Positions 17,882 to 27,068 of a DNA stretch of 64,000 bases are shown here, piece after piece (the first letter of the stretch is position 1; the number at the start of each line of letters is the position of its first letter). The notes under the pieces were generated by a model. The model did not search any database. It saw only the letters and a program-made list of their open reading frames with translations, and was not told the origin of the DNA. The position numbers and the translations under genes are program-made. The DNA comes from Lederbergia citrisecunda (GTDB taxonomy: Bacteria; Bacillota; Bacilli; Bacillales; Bacillaceae_C): the NCBI RefSeq assembly GCF_018343695.1, contig NZ_JAGYPJ010000001.1:62001-126000 (forward strand). The letters are read 5' to 3'.

Positions 17882-20253
17882 AAGTTTACTGATATTTAAT
17901 TCGATTCAGAATCTAATTTATTTAACAGATGAACAAAGCTATAATTAGATTAAACAATCTGGAATGGCAGGGGAAAATATGATTAAGTAACAGAGTTAAG
18001 TGTACTAGTGAAGAAACATTTACGAGCCCTACCGTTAGCAAAGTTCCGCAATTAGAGACGGGTATACGAGTTTTGATTCGCCCTGCCTACGTCCCTTTTC
18101 GAACGATGGATTGAATAATAGAGAATTCAGCTATAAAAAGAATGTCAAAAGGGGGATACACATTTATGATCCCAGCAAAAATAGATTCCATGTCAATCAC
18201 TACGATTAAAGAAAACGGCGTGGAATCTATCGTTGATTGGTTCGATCAGCATAAACAATCTTTCTATATACTTGGTTGGTCCTATCTTAGGAATCAGCAG
18301 CAAATAGAAGAGCTTTTTTACAGGTCCATTATAAAAGTACAGAAGGAATTGCCACGATTTAATCGAGAAACATCATTCGAAATGTGGGTAACATCTATTT
18401 TTATACATACATGCCGGGAACTTTCTGATGATAGAAGTTTACAAGTTTCTGAGGAAGGAGAACCACGTCAGGATTTATTAAAAGCACTCGATCAGTTGAA
18501 AGAGTATGAGAAAAAAGCGGTGCTTCTTACATATGTAATAGGAATTTCTCGAGAGGAAGCGGCACAGCTTCTCCAAGTTTCAGTGGAAAAGATGAAAGAT
18601 CTTTTGTTTTCCGGAATTCAGTCACTTAGGAAAGAAATGGGATACGGAACATCCTTTGATGGCTGTAAGGAGTACCATAAGAATTACATCGATTACTTAG
18701 AAAGAACCCTAGATCGTTCGAAGAAGATTGATTTCGAGAAGCATATTTATCATTGCCAAGACTGTCAGGAGGATTTGGGCAACTTTCAGGATGTCATGTT
18801 AAATCTTCCTGAAAGGATGGAGGATTTCCATGTGCCATCTGGTTTCACGGAGAACGTCAAAGATAGGCTAGCTGTAAAGGAAAAGCACGAAAAACAGAAG
18901 ACCAAGAAGCATAAAAGAATGGGATATGTTTTTGCTAGTATTATCGCGTTATTAATAGGTATAGAAGTTTTTACACACTCTTTTACGAATCTTTACTATA
19001 CATGGACAGAAGAAGATCAGCAATTGCAAGCCTTTATACAACATGGCCTGGGGAAAAGGCTGAACATGGAAGCGGAAAGCAATGGGGTGAAAATTAAGCT
19101 CAAAAGCGTGATTGCTGATGATGTACAGACGCTTGTTTTTTATGAAATAGAAGATACAGTCAAAGAGAATCAATATATGATTGATAACGATGAGGGTGTT
19201 TCTATAGAGAACGAATATGAAATCATGAGTCATACAACATATCCAAGGTACTATCCTCCTGATCTTAAATCGGATCTAAATAATATAGAAAAGAATGTGT
19301 ATCAAGGAAAGATAAGTCTGCGGCCACTTTTAAATGATAAAGATACGATAAAACTTAAGATAACAAAGCTTCACAAATTGATTCGTGATGACTCTGAACA
19401 GAATAATTTTATAAATTACGAAAACATGGAATATGAAACAGGGAAATGGAATTTTGAGATCTCTGTAACTAAACAGCCCTCTATTGAATATACGTTGGAT
19501 GAAAAAACAGAAATCGAGGGGATTCCTGTTCGATTTGATAAACTAACGATTGCTCCAACAACGACGATTCTGCATTGTGCTTTTAATTATGAAATGCCAG
19601 AGAAGAGGATACAAAATCTTAATTTTGACAATCTAAAAGTGGACGATAAAATATTAAAAGCTGATTTATATGGTAACTCTTTTATAACTGAAAACGGTAA
19701 TTGGATTTCTTTCCAAACATACTTTGACCCACTTTTTGGAGAAAAGCCAAAAGAGGTCAACGTTCAGTTCGAATCTGTTGATTTAATATATGAAGACAAA
19801 AAATTCATCGAGCTAGATGCTGCTCAGGCTTATCCTCAAACCTTTGAATATGCAGGCAGTACAATCTCCATCGACAAAGTGGAAGTTGGACAGCCTACCA
19901 CTGTTGTCATAAGTAATCATGAAATCAAAAATCGAGCATATGATCGGTTTGAATTCCATGTTGTGACTGAGAACGAAAATGAAGTTAATTTAGTGGGGAT
20001 GGATTCAGAAGGAGTGCTTGTTGATAAAAATGGGATTGTATACGATATGAATAAAAACCCATTCGTATATGAAGAAATCGAGCAGCCCCGTTATTTCTTT
20101 ACAGTTCAAAGTATGGAGTTGGAAAATATCAACACTGAAGAGAAAGTGATTCCTAAAAGACTGGAGATTTATGAATACAGTACAACAAAATATTTGGATG
20201 ATGTAGTGAAGACTTCGTTGGAATAATATTTATTGCTTACATACTATGTCCGA
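17882..20253 (+). repeat. Long direct duplication, copy B
   Basis: Second copy of the segment at 7366-9740. The region upstream of the gene is diverged and contains in-frame stops that copy A lacks. The gene body is well conserved. Confidence 0.88.
18166..20226 (+). CDS. ECF sigma factor fused to a membrane-spanning anti-sigma protein (copy B)
   Basis: A 686-residue paralogue of the gene at 7659 with the same order of parts: sigma region 2 (YILGWSYLRNQQQIEELF), region 4 (LKEYEKKAVLLTYVIGISRE), zinc finger HIYHCQDCQE, one membrane span (GYVFASIIALLIGIEVF) and a large outer domain. The sigma and finger parts are far better conserved between the copies than the outer domain, for instance in the stretch after YEIMS. 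That fits a shared inner mechanism with different outer signals. ATG 18166 has AAAGGGGGA upstream, as in copy A. The role is inferred. Confidence 0.78.
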   Translation: MIPAKIDSMSITTIKENGVESIVDWFDQHKQSFYILGWSYLRNQQQIEELFYRSIIKVQKELPRFNRETSFEMWVTSIFIHTCRELSDDRSLQVSEEGEPRQDLLKALDQLKEYEKKAVLLTYVIGISREEAAQLLQVSVEKMKDLLFSGIQSLRKEMGYGTSFDGCKEYHKNYIDYLERTLDRSKKIDFEKHIYHCQDCQEDLGNFQDVMLNLPERMEDFHVPSGFTENVKDRLAVKEKHEKQKTKKHKRMGYVFASIIALLIGIEVFTHSFTNLYYTWTEEDQQLQAFIQHGLGKRLNMEAESNGVKIKLKSVIADDVQTLVFYEIEDTVKENQYMIDNDEGVSIENEYEIMSHTTYPRYYPPDLKSDLNNIEKNVYQGKISLRPLLNDKDTIKLKITKLHKLIRDDSEQNNFINYENMEYETGKWNFEISVTKQPSIEYTLDEKTEIEGIPVRFDKLTIAPTTTILHCAFNYEMPEKRIQNLNFDNLKVDDKILKADLYGNSFITENGNWISFQTYFDPLFGEKPKEVNVQFESVDLIYEDKKFIELDAAQAYPQTFEYAGSTISIDKVEVGQPTTVVISNHEIKNRAYDRFEFHVVTENENEVNLVGMDSEGVLVDKNGIVYDMNKNPFVYEEIEQPRYFFTVQSMELENINTEEKVIPKRLEIYEYSTTKYLDDVVKTSLE

Positions 20254-20530
20254 AAAGCTCTTCGTTTTAGAATCTTAGAGTAATCTAAGTATAAAAACTC
20301 AATAGAAACCTACTTTTTTCCACATACACTTAAGATACGTGGAGTGTGTGTGGTGGTTGATAGAGTTGAAATAGATTTGTATCAACATAGTTACGTGGAT
20401 TTTTAGTAAAGATTGCAGTGAAAGGTGATTGTAACCTTGCTGGATGGCATAGAAGGTGAGTGCCAAATTGAATAAAAAATAATGATAAGGAATTCCTAAC
20501 TACCTCGAATAATCATACAATCAGCATCTA

Positions 20531-20561
20531 AATAAAGAAGGCTTGGAAATAGCTCCAAGCC
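20531..20561 (-). terminator. Terminator of the alkylation-repair gene
   Basis: On the minus strand GGCTTGGA pairs with TCCAAGCC, followed by TTCTTTATTT. It lies about 85 bases after the stop of the 20646-21353 gene. Confidence 0.65.
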
Positions 20562-20645
20562 TAAAATTCTTCCTTCACTAACGTCCCTTTAGTTCAGTAA
20601 CTTCAACAAAAAGAGCGTCAGTCCTTACAGATGCGAAGCTAATTT

Positions 20646-21353
20646 TTAACATCTTACATATTTGCGTTTGAAACCAAGCTTCCCTCTATCAATTTCTTTT
20701 TGAATACTTTCGAAAGCGTTTAGGAAACTGCTTTTTTTCTTGTCTCGTTTGACTTCTACTATACCTACTTCCTGTGCAGTCTCGACTGCCTTTTCATGTA
20801 ACGGCAAATATGAAATCCCCACGGTGTATAGAAAATTATTCATAGCTGATTTCGTTCGCTCAGGTGAATCATGAATCGTATTTTTCACAATATTAAGCAT
20901 ATTGGAAATCTTACTTTCGAAAAATTCATTGTCTTTGCGATTTCCTAAAAGCCAACAGTAGCAACTCCAGCCCGCTGACATTTTCAGCTCTTCACCACTT
21001 GCAATCCATTTATCAGCAACTTCTTGTGCAATATCTGACTCTGATAAAGTTACCGCCACCACATAATCGGATAGCATGTAAAAATACGCTCCATCTATCC
21101 AACGGTCAAAATCCGACTCTGTCATGCCTTTGGGGTCTGCAATAATGCCTGCAAAATACATGGCATCGTAGTTGCCTGTCGCATAAAGCTCTTCAGCTAA
21201 TCGTTGATTTATTTTTATTTTTTTTGCGATTGGTTTCATAGCGCCTGTAGCCACCCCAAATAGCGGCTCGTGCGCACCATTGGATATGTATATTTTTTTA
21301 GTTCGTTCCTTACCGAGAGCTTCAAGCTCCTGCATAACTGTTTCGAAATCCAT
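20646..21353 (-). CDS. DNA alkylation repair protein, AlkD-like
   Basis: A 235-residue all-helical protein of the HEAT-like DNA glycosylase family, which removes alkylated bases. Family landmarks are the start VMQELEALGKERTKKIYISNGA, GVATGAMKPIAKKI, LAEELYATGNYDAMYFAG and the DRWIDGAYFYMLSDY helix that carries the aromatic and aspartate base-recognition residues. There are no membrane spans. AAGGAAGGAAG lies upstream of ATG 21353. It is a single gene with its own terminator. Substrate range in this subgroup is not settled. Confidence 0.85.
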   Translation of the reverse strand: MDFETVMQELEALGKERTKKIYISNGAHEPLFGVATGAMKPIAKKIKINQRLAEELYATGNYDAMYFAGIIADPKGMTESDFDRWIDGAYFYMLSDYVVAVTLSESDIAQEVADKWIASGEELKMSAGWSCYCWLLGNRKDNEFFESKISNMLNIVKNTIHDSPERTKSAMNNFLYTVGISYLPLHEKAVETAQEVGIVEVKRDKKKSSFLNAFESIQKEIDRGKLGFKRKYVRC

Positions 21354-21529
21354 AGTTATTGTACTTCCTTCCTTAATATTAAAGCCAATTTAATTGAATT
21401 TTTAGAGAGGAAATTCAATATAAAATCAAACTTTAAATGGTCAAAAATGAATACGAATGTAACGTAGTAATTCGAGTAAAATTGTATGACATTTTATCTT
21501 AAAAGTACTAATGCAATTATATTATTTTT

Positions 21530-21784
21530 CTATTTCCAACGTTCGAGTTTGTGTATGTTTTTTACAAATATTCCAGCAAGAAACTTTGGAAATCCCATCT
21601 CTATACATTTGTCTTTTACAAGCTGCTTCATTTCATTTACTGATATATCTTTTTGCGTAAACTCTCCATTTTGATAACAGTGCTTACAGTACATATTACT
21701 TTTTTCTAGATTTCTTTCGATCCCGCGATCCTCATTATTTTTTAAGGGCATTGCACAACTCTGGCATTTTTTATATATTTTCAA
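21530..21784 (-). CDS. Small zinc-ribbon protein
   Basis: The 84-residue product has two cysteine pairs, CQSC near the start and CKHC about 25 residues later, matching the putative zinc-ribbon family PF12674. The second half (EMKQLVKDKCIEMGFPKFLA) is helical and also typical of that family. The start is TTG 21784, with GAGAGGAA just upstream. Function is unknown; possible roles are protein or nucleic acid binding. Confidence 0.8.
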   Translation of the reverse strand: MKIYKKCQSCAMPLKNNEDRGIERNLEKSNMYCKHCYQNGEFTQKDISVNEMKQLVKDKCIEMGFPKFLAGIFVKNIHKLERWK

Positions 21785-21864
21785 ATAGATTCCTCTCTTT
21801 TCTCGTGACTATATTTTATTAAGATGGACCTGACTCCCAGGTGTGCATTAGTATTCCTATTCAC

Positions 21865-22317
21865 TTATTTCTCCAAATAGTCAATTAACGAATCTAAATC
21901 TTTTGCACAGGCTTTTTTAAAAGTTCCCGATATCATTTTACCAAAAAATTTAGATAATCCAGTAAGTCCATTTATTTCTCCATTCAAAGAAATCTCTGTA
22001 TAATTATCTGTTGAAGTAAGTATGTAAGTAAACACAAATTCTCCTTTTCCTGTTGTTCCTTTTGTTCCATCACAACGAAGAACAATCTTATCAGGTTCAT
22101 TAAGCTCTACTACTTCAAAATGTTCAGAAGCCTCTTTTCCAAACATCTTTCTTGTTTCCTTCCACTGACTCCCTACTTTTAATGGGCCTTGGTCCAATCG
22201 CTTTATTCGAACTAATCCATTCATCCAGTGTTTTGCAGAATCAAGATCTAGCAAACCAGTGTACGCTTTTTGCTTGGATACCTGAACAGTCCTTATTACT
22301 TCAAAACAAATACTCAA
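21865..22317 (-). CDS. SRPBCC (START/Bet v1-fold) protein
   Basis: A 150-residue soluble protein with the alternating strands and long C-terminal helix of polyketide-cyclase/SRPBCC proteins. Visible landmarks are FEVIRTVQVSKQKAYTGLLD, VGSQWKETRKMFG, FEVVELNEPDKIVLR, and a final helix FFGKMISGTFKKACAKDLDSL. I chose TTG 22317 because GGAGGG is seven bases upstream; the longer frame to 22359 would include the ribosome binding site. The ligand is unknown. Confidence 0.8.
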   Translation of the reverse strand: MSICFEVIRTVQVSKQKAYTGLLDLDSAKHWMNGLVRIKRLDQGPLKVGSQWKETRKMFGKEASEHFEVVELNEPDKIVLRCDGTKGTTGKGEFVFTYILTSTDNYTEISLNGEINGLTGLSKFFGKMISGTFKKACAKDLDSLIDYLEK

Positions 22318-22359
22318 GCTGTTCCCTCCTATGAAATCTACCCTTTTAAAGAATAACAC

Positions 22360-22685
22360 GAAACCTTATCTAAAACATTAATCCAATTCAGAATTATCAA
22401 TAATTAAATTCAATGTGAAATCAGTGCGGGAAATCGTTAATGAAGCAAATACATAGCTATTAAATCTAATCAAGGAAATATCTGACATGCAGATAGAATT
22501 ACATAGATAAGAAATTTGATTTTGACTTTTGAACAAAACAACAAACCTGATATAAATAAGTTAAAGATTTTAATTTGGTTGGGTTTGAAAGCTGTGGAAA
22601 TAATAGAGCATTATATTAGGAATAAAGTAAGAGGATAGGTATCCTAAGGAAAGAAATGGAGTAGATAATTAGAATGTTTGCTGGG
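22360..22685. other. Gene-free AT-rich region
   Basis: I see no supported gene, hairpin or repeat here. It probably contains the promoter of the SRPBCC gene on the minus strand, but no clear -35/-10 pair was found. Confidence 0.4.
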
Positions 22686-22689
22686 AAAT

Positions 22690-22824
22690 ATGGATAAATT
22701 AGGAAAGCTTTATGTTTATTTGAAAATTAGCGAAGTAAACCAAAATATATTAAATTGCCATCACCATCCAAGCCATTGTGAAGCTATGGCGTTGATTGTC
22801 TTAAGGAAAGTAAGAAGAGACTGA
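22690..22824 (+). CDS. Possible 44-residue peptide
   Basis: ATG 22690 opens a frame reading MDKLGKLYVYLKISEVNQNI, then a His/Cys cluster CHHHPSHCE and a basic end VLRKVRRD. Its stop lies within the terminator stem at 22815, the usual place for the end of a transcribed gene. The ribosome binding site is poor (CTGGGA). The His/Cys cluster could bind metal. It may equally be the tail of a decayed gene. Confidence 0.28.
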   Translation: MDKLGKLYVYLKISEVNQNILNCHHHPSHCEAMALIVLRKVRRD

Positions 22825-22862
22825 GAAATCATGAAAAATTTCATGGTTTCTCAGTCTCTTTT
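22815..22862 (+). terminator. Strong intrinsic terminator
   Basis: An almost perfect 21-base stem (AGAGACTGAGAAATCATGAAA with its complement, one G-T pair) is followed by TTTTGTTGT. It must end transcription of something upstream on the plus strand, for which only the tiny frame at 22690 is a candidate. Confidence 0.85.
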
Positions 22863-22985
22863 GTTGTAATTTTAACTTTTGAGGTTCATGAAATTCATTT
22901 GAATAACTGGTTTTACCAGTTATTTTTTTAATAAAATAATCAAAAATATAAATGTAATAATATCGTTTCAAAGGAGGCGTTTCAA

Positions 22986-23867
22986 TTGATAAACAAGAAA
23001 ATCATGTTAATAACACCTTTCATCATGCTTAGCCTTGTTGCATGTAATAATAATGCAAATAATGATAATAATGATCAAACCAAGGATCTTAATATCTCTA
23101 GTATGGCTACATCGATGTCTAGTAAGGATTATCCTCACACAAAAGCGGTTTTAACTCAACAGGCGAAATACGATTTTGTTCCGATAGAGCCTGGAAATCA
23201 ATTTCAATTTCAAGTGGAGGCCCCTGATATTAATTTCGGTCAAGCGCCAAATCAGCAGCAAGATCAAACGGGTGTACCACCGATTTCTCAGCAAGTACCA
23301 CAATGGCAGCAAAGACAAGCAGCTCCACCACCAAATTATCAACAAGCACCATCACAGCAACAAGGACAAGCGGCTCCACCATCAAATTATCAACAAGCAC
23401 CAACACAACAGCAAGGGCAAGCTCCTAAAGCGCAAACACAGCAACCGGCACCAACACAGAAACAGCCGGAAAAAGCACAAACTACTGGAATTAGTAAAGC
23501 AGCACAACAGGTGATTGATTTAACGAATGCAGAGCGAAGAAAAAATGGCTTGCCTGATTTAAAAGCTGATACACAATTAAGTAATGTTGCCCAAAAAAAA
23601 TCTGAAGATATGCAACAAAAACATTATTTCTCACATACGAGTCCTACTTACGGGTCTCCATTCGACATGATGAGAGACTCAGGTGTGACCTATCAAAGTG
23701 CAGGGGAAAACATCGCACAGGGACAACAAACCCCTCAAGAAGTCGTTCAATCATGGATGAATAGTGAAGGTCACAGAGAAAATATATTAAGTAAAAACTT
23801 CACCAATATCGGAGTTGGTTATGAGCAGACTGGTAAACATTGGACTCAAATGTTTATTGGAAAGTAA
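22986..23867 (+). CDS. CAP (SCP/YkwD-like) domain lipoprotein
   Basis: A 293-residue exported protein. The signal sequence ends in the lipobox LVAC (Cys20). Residues ~85-165 are a low-complexity linker rich in Gln and Pro with near-repeats of NYQQAP-QQQGQA. Residues ~165-293 are the CAP domain, with the pattern VIDLTNAERRKNGLP, HYFSHTSP, SAGENIAQGQ and SWMNSEGHRENIL, which includes the usual His and Glu cavity residues. TTG 22986 is placed behind AAAGGAGGCG. Related Bacillus proteins are secreted or spore-associated; the function here is unknown. Confidence 0.88.
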   Translation: MINKKIMLITPFIMLSLVACNNNANNDNNDQTKDLNISSMATSMSSKDYPHTKAVLTQQAKYDFVPIEPGNQFQFQVEAPDINFGQAPNQQQDQTGVPPISQQVPQWQQRQAAPPPNYQQAPSQQQGQAAPPSNYQQAPTQQQGQAPKAQTQQPAPTQKQPEKAQTTGISKAAQQVIDLTNAERRKNGLPDLKADTQLSNVAQKKSEDMQQKHYFSHTSPTYGSPFDMMRDSGVTYQSAGENIAQGQQTPQEVVQSWMNSEGHRENILSKNFTNIGVGYEQTGKHWTQMFIGK

Positions 23868-23886
23868 AATTCCGAAATTGGAATTA

Positions 23887-23926
23887 TTAAAAAAGTGGGA
23901 CAAGGAATAACCCTTATCCCACTTAA
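23887..23926 (-). terminator. Terminator shared by the converging genes
   Basis: AAGTGGGACAAGG pairs with CCTTATCCCACTT. The T-rich tract (TTTTTTAATAA) is on the minus-strand side, so it mainly ends the anti-sigma/sigma transcript. It may also slow the plus-strand CAP gene. Confidence 0.7.
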
Positions 23927-24005
23927 TACTGGAAAATTAGTTTGAAGAATGAGCAATTGAATTGGCATTATCAATAATCTTATGGGAGGTCTCGGGTCTC
24001 TTATT

Positions 24006-25223
24006 TTAAATCGTCCACCCATCATTCACGATTGCAACTAACTTCCACATACCATTTTGGTCTTTTTCAAATACGAGTATAATGCTTTCTCGGTCCATTC
24101 CGTCATTTTCTTGCGTACCTTCTAGAAAGTACTCGACCGTTTTTGATTGAGGGAAGATATCCTTAATATTGTTTTTAATATTGCCGCGTTCCTTTAAATC
24201 ATCAACTAATACTAAGCCATCTTTTATGAATTTTTCTGCAGAAAGGAATTTTGCAAAATATTCACTAGTTGTAAGCTCGATTTCCTCCCCTTTGCCATCG
24301 TAATATCCCCACAAGTATTTGTTTTTGTCATTTAATAAATCGCTAATTTCATTCTTATGAAAAACGACAGATTCTTGGTTGATGAATACATAAGGTGAAA
24401 ACAAAAGACCTTTTTCTGAATGGACATAATCTGATAGATTCACCATATCCAATTTATCAATTTCTTCCATAATGGCTTGAGCGGTTTCCTGTAGGACAAC
24501 TTCTTCATCAAGATTTGGTGTCTCCACTTTGCTTATTAGCCAATTATCATCAATATTTTGAAAGTGATACGTTAATAAAACATGGCCAAGGGTGAGGGAA
24601 TCTTGTTCCTGGATAACTATATATTGATCATCCTCGACTTTCGTAACTGTAAAATCTTTTTCTGATAACCAAGCTGGACCACTCTTTGGAATTATAAATA
24701 CATTCCCGTCTTTTTCCGTAAAATAAGAGTCAACAATGGATGCGGCAAATTCCTCTGTCAACACTCCAGTAAAGGATTGTTGAATTTCAGCTTTAGAAGC
24801 AAAGGATGTGATTTTTTCATTATTTTCTTCTGCTTCTTTTGCAAAAGAATTAAATAATTGCTTGTATTTGCTCGTTAATTCCCTCGCTTTTTCGGCATTA
24901 AATTCAGACATATTTTTTATAGGAGGATTTTGTGTTTTATCTGGACCCTGATTGGACCCATGATTTTTAGAATCTATATTATCATTCAAAAAGTGGCCAT
25001 CAATCATCGTAAAAGTGAAAAATACAACTAAGGAAAATGCAACTACTCCTGCAAAGCTTGCAAGTAATTTTTTCATCATGCTTGCTTTCCTTTCTTTCTG
25101 TTCATATTGAATAACGGTTTTCATTAACTGTTTGTGAATGTGCTCTTGGCTTGATTTGTTTAACTGAAAGGATGGTAAGTCACGAAGCTGTTGTTCCATT
25201 TCTTTTTGATTAGAGTTCGTCAT
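24006..25223 (-). CDS. Anti-sigma factor, RsiX-like membrane protein
   Basis: The 405-residue product has a ~50-residue cytoplasmic N-terminus (MEQQLRDLPSFQLNKSSQEHIHK), one membrane span (~50-72, LLASFAGVVAFSLVVFF) and a large outer domain. The N-terminal LP-x-F/V and short helix recall RsiX. The outer part contains repeats of the NTF2-like type, and no zinc finger is visible. It starts 14 bases inside the end of the sigma gene, the classic arrangement for a sigma factor and its membrane inhibitor. The inhibitory role is inferred from layout. Confidence 0.75.
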   Translation of the reverse strand: MTNSNQKEMEQQLRDLPSFQLNKSSQEHIHKQLMKTVIQYEQKERKASMMKKLLASFAGVVAFSLVVFFTFTMIDGHFLNDNIDSKNHGSNQGPDKTQNPPIKNMSEFNAEKARELTSKYKQLFNSFAKEAEENNEKITSFASKAEIQQSFTGVLTEEFAASIVDSYFTEKDGNVFIIPKSGPAWLSEKDFTVTKVEDDQYIVIQEQDSLTLGHVLLTYHFQNIDDNWLISKVETPNLDEEVVLQETAQAIMEEIDKLDMVNLSDYVHSEKGLLFSPYVFINQESVVFHKNEISDLLNDKNKYLWGYYDGKGEEIELTTSEYFAKFLSAEKFIKDGLVLVDDLKERGNIKNNIKDIFPQSKTVEYFLEGTQENDGMDRESIILVFEKDQNGMWKLVAIVNDGWTI

Positions 25224-25722
25224 TTAAATCCCCACCTTGTAGCTTTCTTAGTGACTTCAGTGCCCTGGAATAAGTACTTCTCACTTTCTCTTCTTTCCAA
25301 TTAAGAATTTCGGCAGTCTCTGAAACCGTCATATCTTTTATACCTCTTAGTAAAATCACTTCGCGGTAATTACTTTTTAACATCTGAATTGCATTATATA
25401 ATGCTTGTTTTTCTTCATTTTGTAAGAAAAATTTTTCAGGTGAATCCCCGTCAATACTAATCAATTGTTCATCGAATGATAAATTCCTTTTTTTATTTCT
25501 TTTTCTTGCGTCATCAATTGCAACATTACGAGCAATACTGATTATCCAAGTTTTTGGACTAGATTGTCCTTTATATGATTTCAACCCCATTATTACTTTA
25601 ATAAAAACCTCTTGCACTAAATCTTCTACATCTGTAGACCCGGTATAATAAACTAAATAGTTGTAAACGTCATTGCTATATAGATGAAACCATTCGGATA
25701 TGATTATGTTACTTTTTGACAT
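25210..25722 (-). CDS. ECF sigma factor, SigX-like
   Basis: A 170-residue ECF sigma factor. Region 2 is YLVYYTGSTDVEDLVQEVFIKV with the core-binding DLVQEVF motif, and SPKTWIISIARNVAIDDARK is the promoter-melting helix. Region 4 is MLKSNYREVILLRGIKDMTVSETAEILNWKEEKVRS. The closest B. subtilis type by eye is SigX. ATG 25722 is chosen, with GGGGGA about seven bases upstream; GTG 25749 is the alternative. A CGTCTAA box (complement of 25753-25759) lies about 30 bases upstream, a possible autoregulatory -10. Confidence 0.88.
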   Translation of the reverse strand: MSKSNIIISEWFHLYSNDVYNYLVYYTGSTDVEDLVQEVFIKVIMGLKSYKGQSSPKTWIISIARNVAIDDARKRNKKRNLSFDEQLISIDGDSPEKFFLQNEEKQALYNAIQMLKSNYREVILLRGIKDMTVSETAEILNWKEEKVRSTYSRALKSLRKLQGGDLNDEL

Positions 25723-25992
25723 TCCACCGTCCCCCGTCTTCGATTTCACTAATTAGACGTATAAGAATACTGCTTATGGCACAGTAAATAAAAAATTCCT
25801 TAAAAATGGACTTTTATATAAGCTGAATTCATTTTCGTAACGCTCAAATACGAGAATGAAAAGTGACAAACTTAGGATTTAGTACTTATATGCAGCATAT
25901 ACCACATCTTTTTTGAGAAGAAGAGGCAATTTACTATTCGAAATCCATTCAATAAATGTATTTTTCTCAGTATTATAATGTATATCTTTTAA

Positions 25993-26772
25993 TTACACGG
26001 CCCTATATCTTTCCTGAATCTCTTCCAATCGTTTTTTCCTTGCAAGCATTTCTTCATCGAATTCAATATTTATTTCATTTTCATCTTTGCAGAACCAATA
26101 TGGTAGTGATTCCGTACGAAGCTGCTTTCGAAAGATTGTTTTATTTCTACCGGCATGCGCTCTGTTTGTAATCAATACTTTATATGCGTATTTCCAAGCG
26201 TAAATAGACTTCTTCGCAGTATGTTCAATGGCAGCCATGATTTGCGACAGCGGAAAGGACTGGCAGGCTTCCTTCAATTCTTTCTTTTGATCTTCTTTTA
26301 ATGGAAAAAAGTTAAGTTCGTTCAACCTGTTTTCTATATCTTTATATTTTTGCTCTGTTTCTGGTGACAGGCTTTGTTCGTTAGTATGACTGGTTTCAGT
26401 ATGTGTAGACAACTCCGCAATGTTTTCTAAGTTCTTTTCATTTTTTAAGAAGAACTCCTTCTTTTTAGTGTTACAAATGCAGTACCAGTTGGTTCTGTCA
26501 TAACGATGTTTGCCGTGTTGTTCAATTTTAATAAATCCCATTTTATGTAGTGAGGTAAAGATTCTTTTAATCGTAGTAGTAGACCAAAAAGGAAAAATCT
26601 CTTGCCACTGCTCATATGTCATTGAGACCCAACGTTCTCCATCCAATAAGATTCCATTATCATCAATACATTTTGCGAGTTGTTGAAAAACAATACTCTC
26701 ATTTAACCCAATTTTAATAGCTAAGTTCGGTGATAATTCTAATCTATCAATTTTGTTCATTCGATTTGTCAA
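25993..26772 (-). CDS. Winged-helix replication-type protein (DnaD/phage replisome-organiser-like)
   Basis: A 259-residue protein. Its N-terminal ~100 residues look like the winged helix of plasmid and phage replication initiators (LAIKIGLNESIVFQQLAKCI, WVSMTYEQWQEIFPFWSTTTIKRIFTSLHK without its central residues, GFIKIEQ). A charged linker follows, then a DnaD-like helical part (SFPLSQIMAAIEHTAKKSIYAW). The N-terminal pattern is common on integrative elements and phages. TTG 26772 has GGAGGG six bases upstream. No integrase, relaxase or att site is near, so it is an orphan and may be a remnant of an element. Confidence 0.6.
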   Translation of the reverse strand: MTNRMNKIDRLELSPNLAIKIGLNESIVFQQLAKCIDDNGILLDGERWVSMTYEQWQEIFPFWSTTTIKRIFTSLHKMGFIKIEQHGKHRYDRTNWYCICNTKKKEFFLKNEKNLENIAELSTHTETSHTNEQSLSPETEQKYKDIENRLNELNFFPLKEDQKKELKEACQSFPLSQIMAAIEHTAKKSIYAWKYAYKVLITNRAHAGRNKTIFRKQLRTESLPYWFCKDENEINIEFDEEMLARKKRLEEIQERYRAV

Positions 26773-27068
26773 TTTAATCCCTCCACCCTCTATATAGGGA
26801 AAAGGAGGTCAAAAGGACACCCTTAATAAAAAATTATTTAAATTATGGTTTATTCAGCTTTTTTAAAGATCAAAATTCATAAAGAAGAGACCAAGTTGGA
26901 TGATTCGAAAAGTCAACAAATATTCTCATGTATTAGTTAAATTGAGGGGAGGAACGAAGCAAATATTATCCTTCTCCTTTTTAATTGTTTAATAGAATTT
27001 AAATCTATTTTTTGGTAAAATATTCTCAATTTATTGTTTCATAGGTTATATGTTGCGGAGGGAATATA

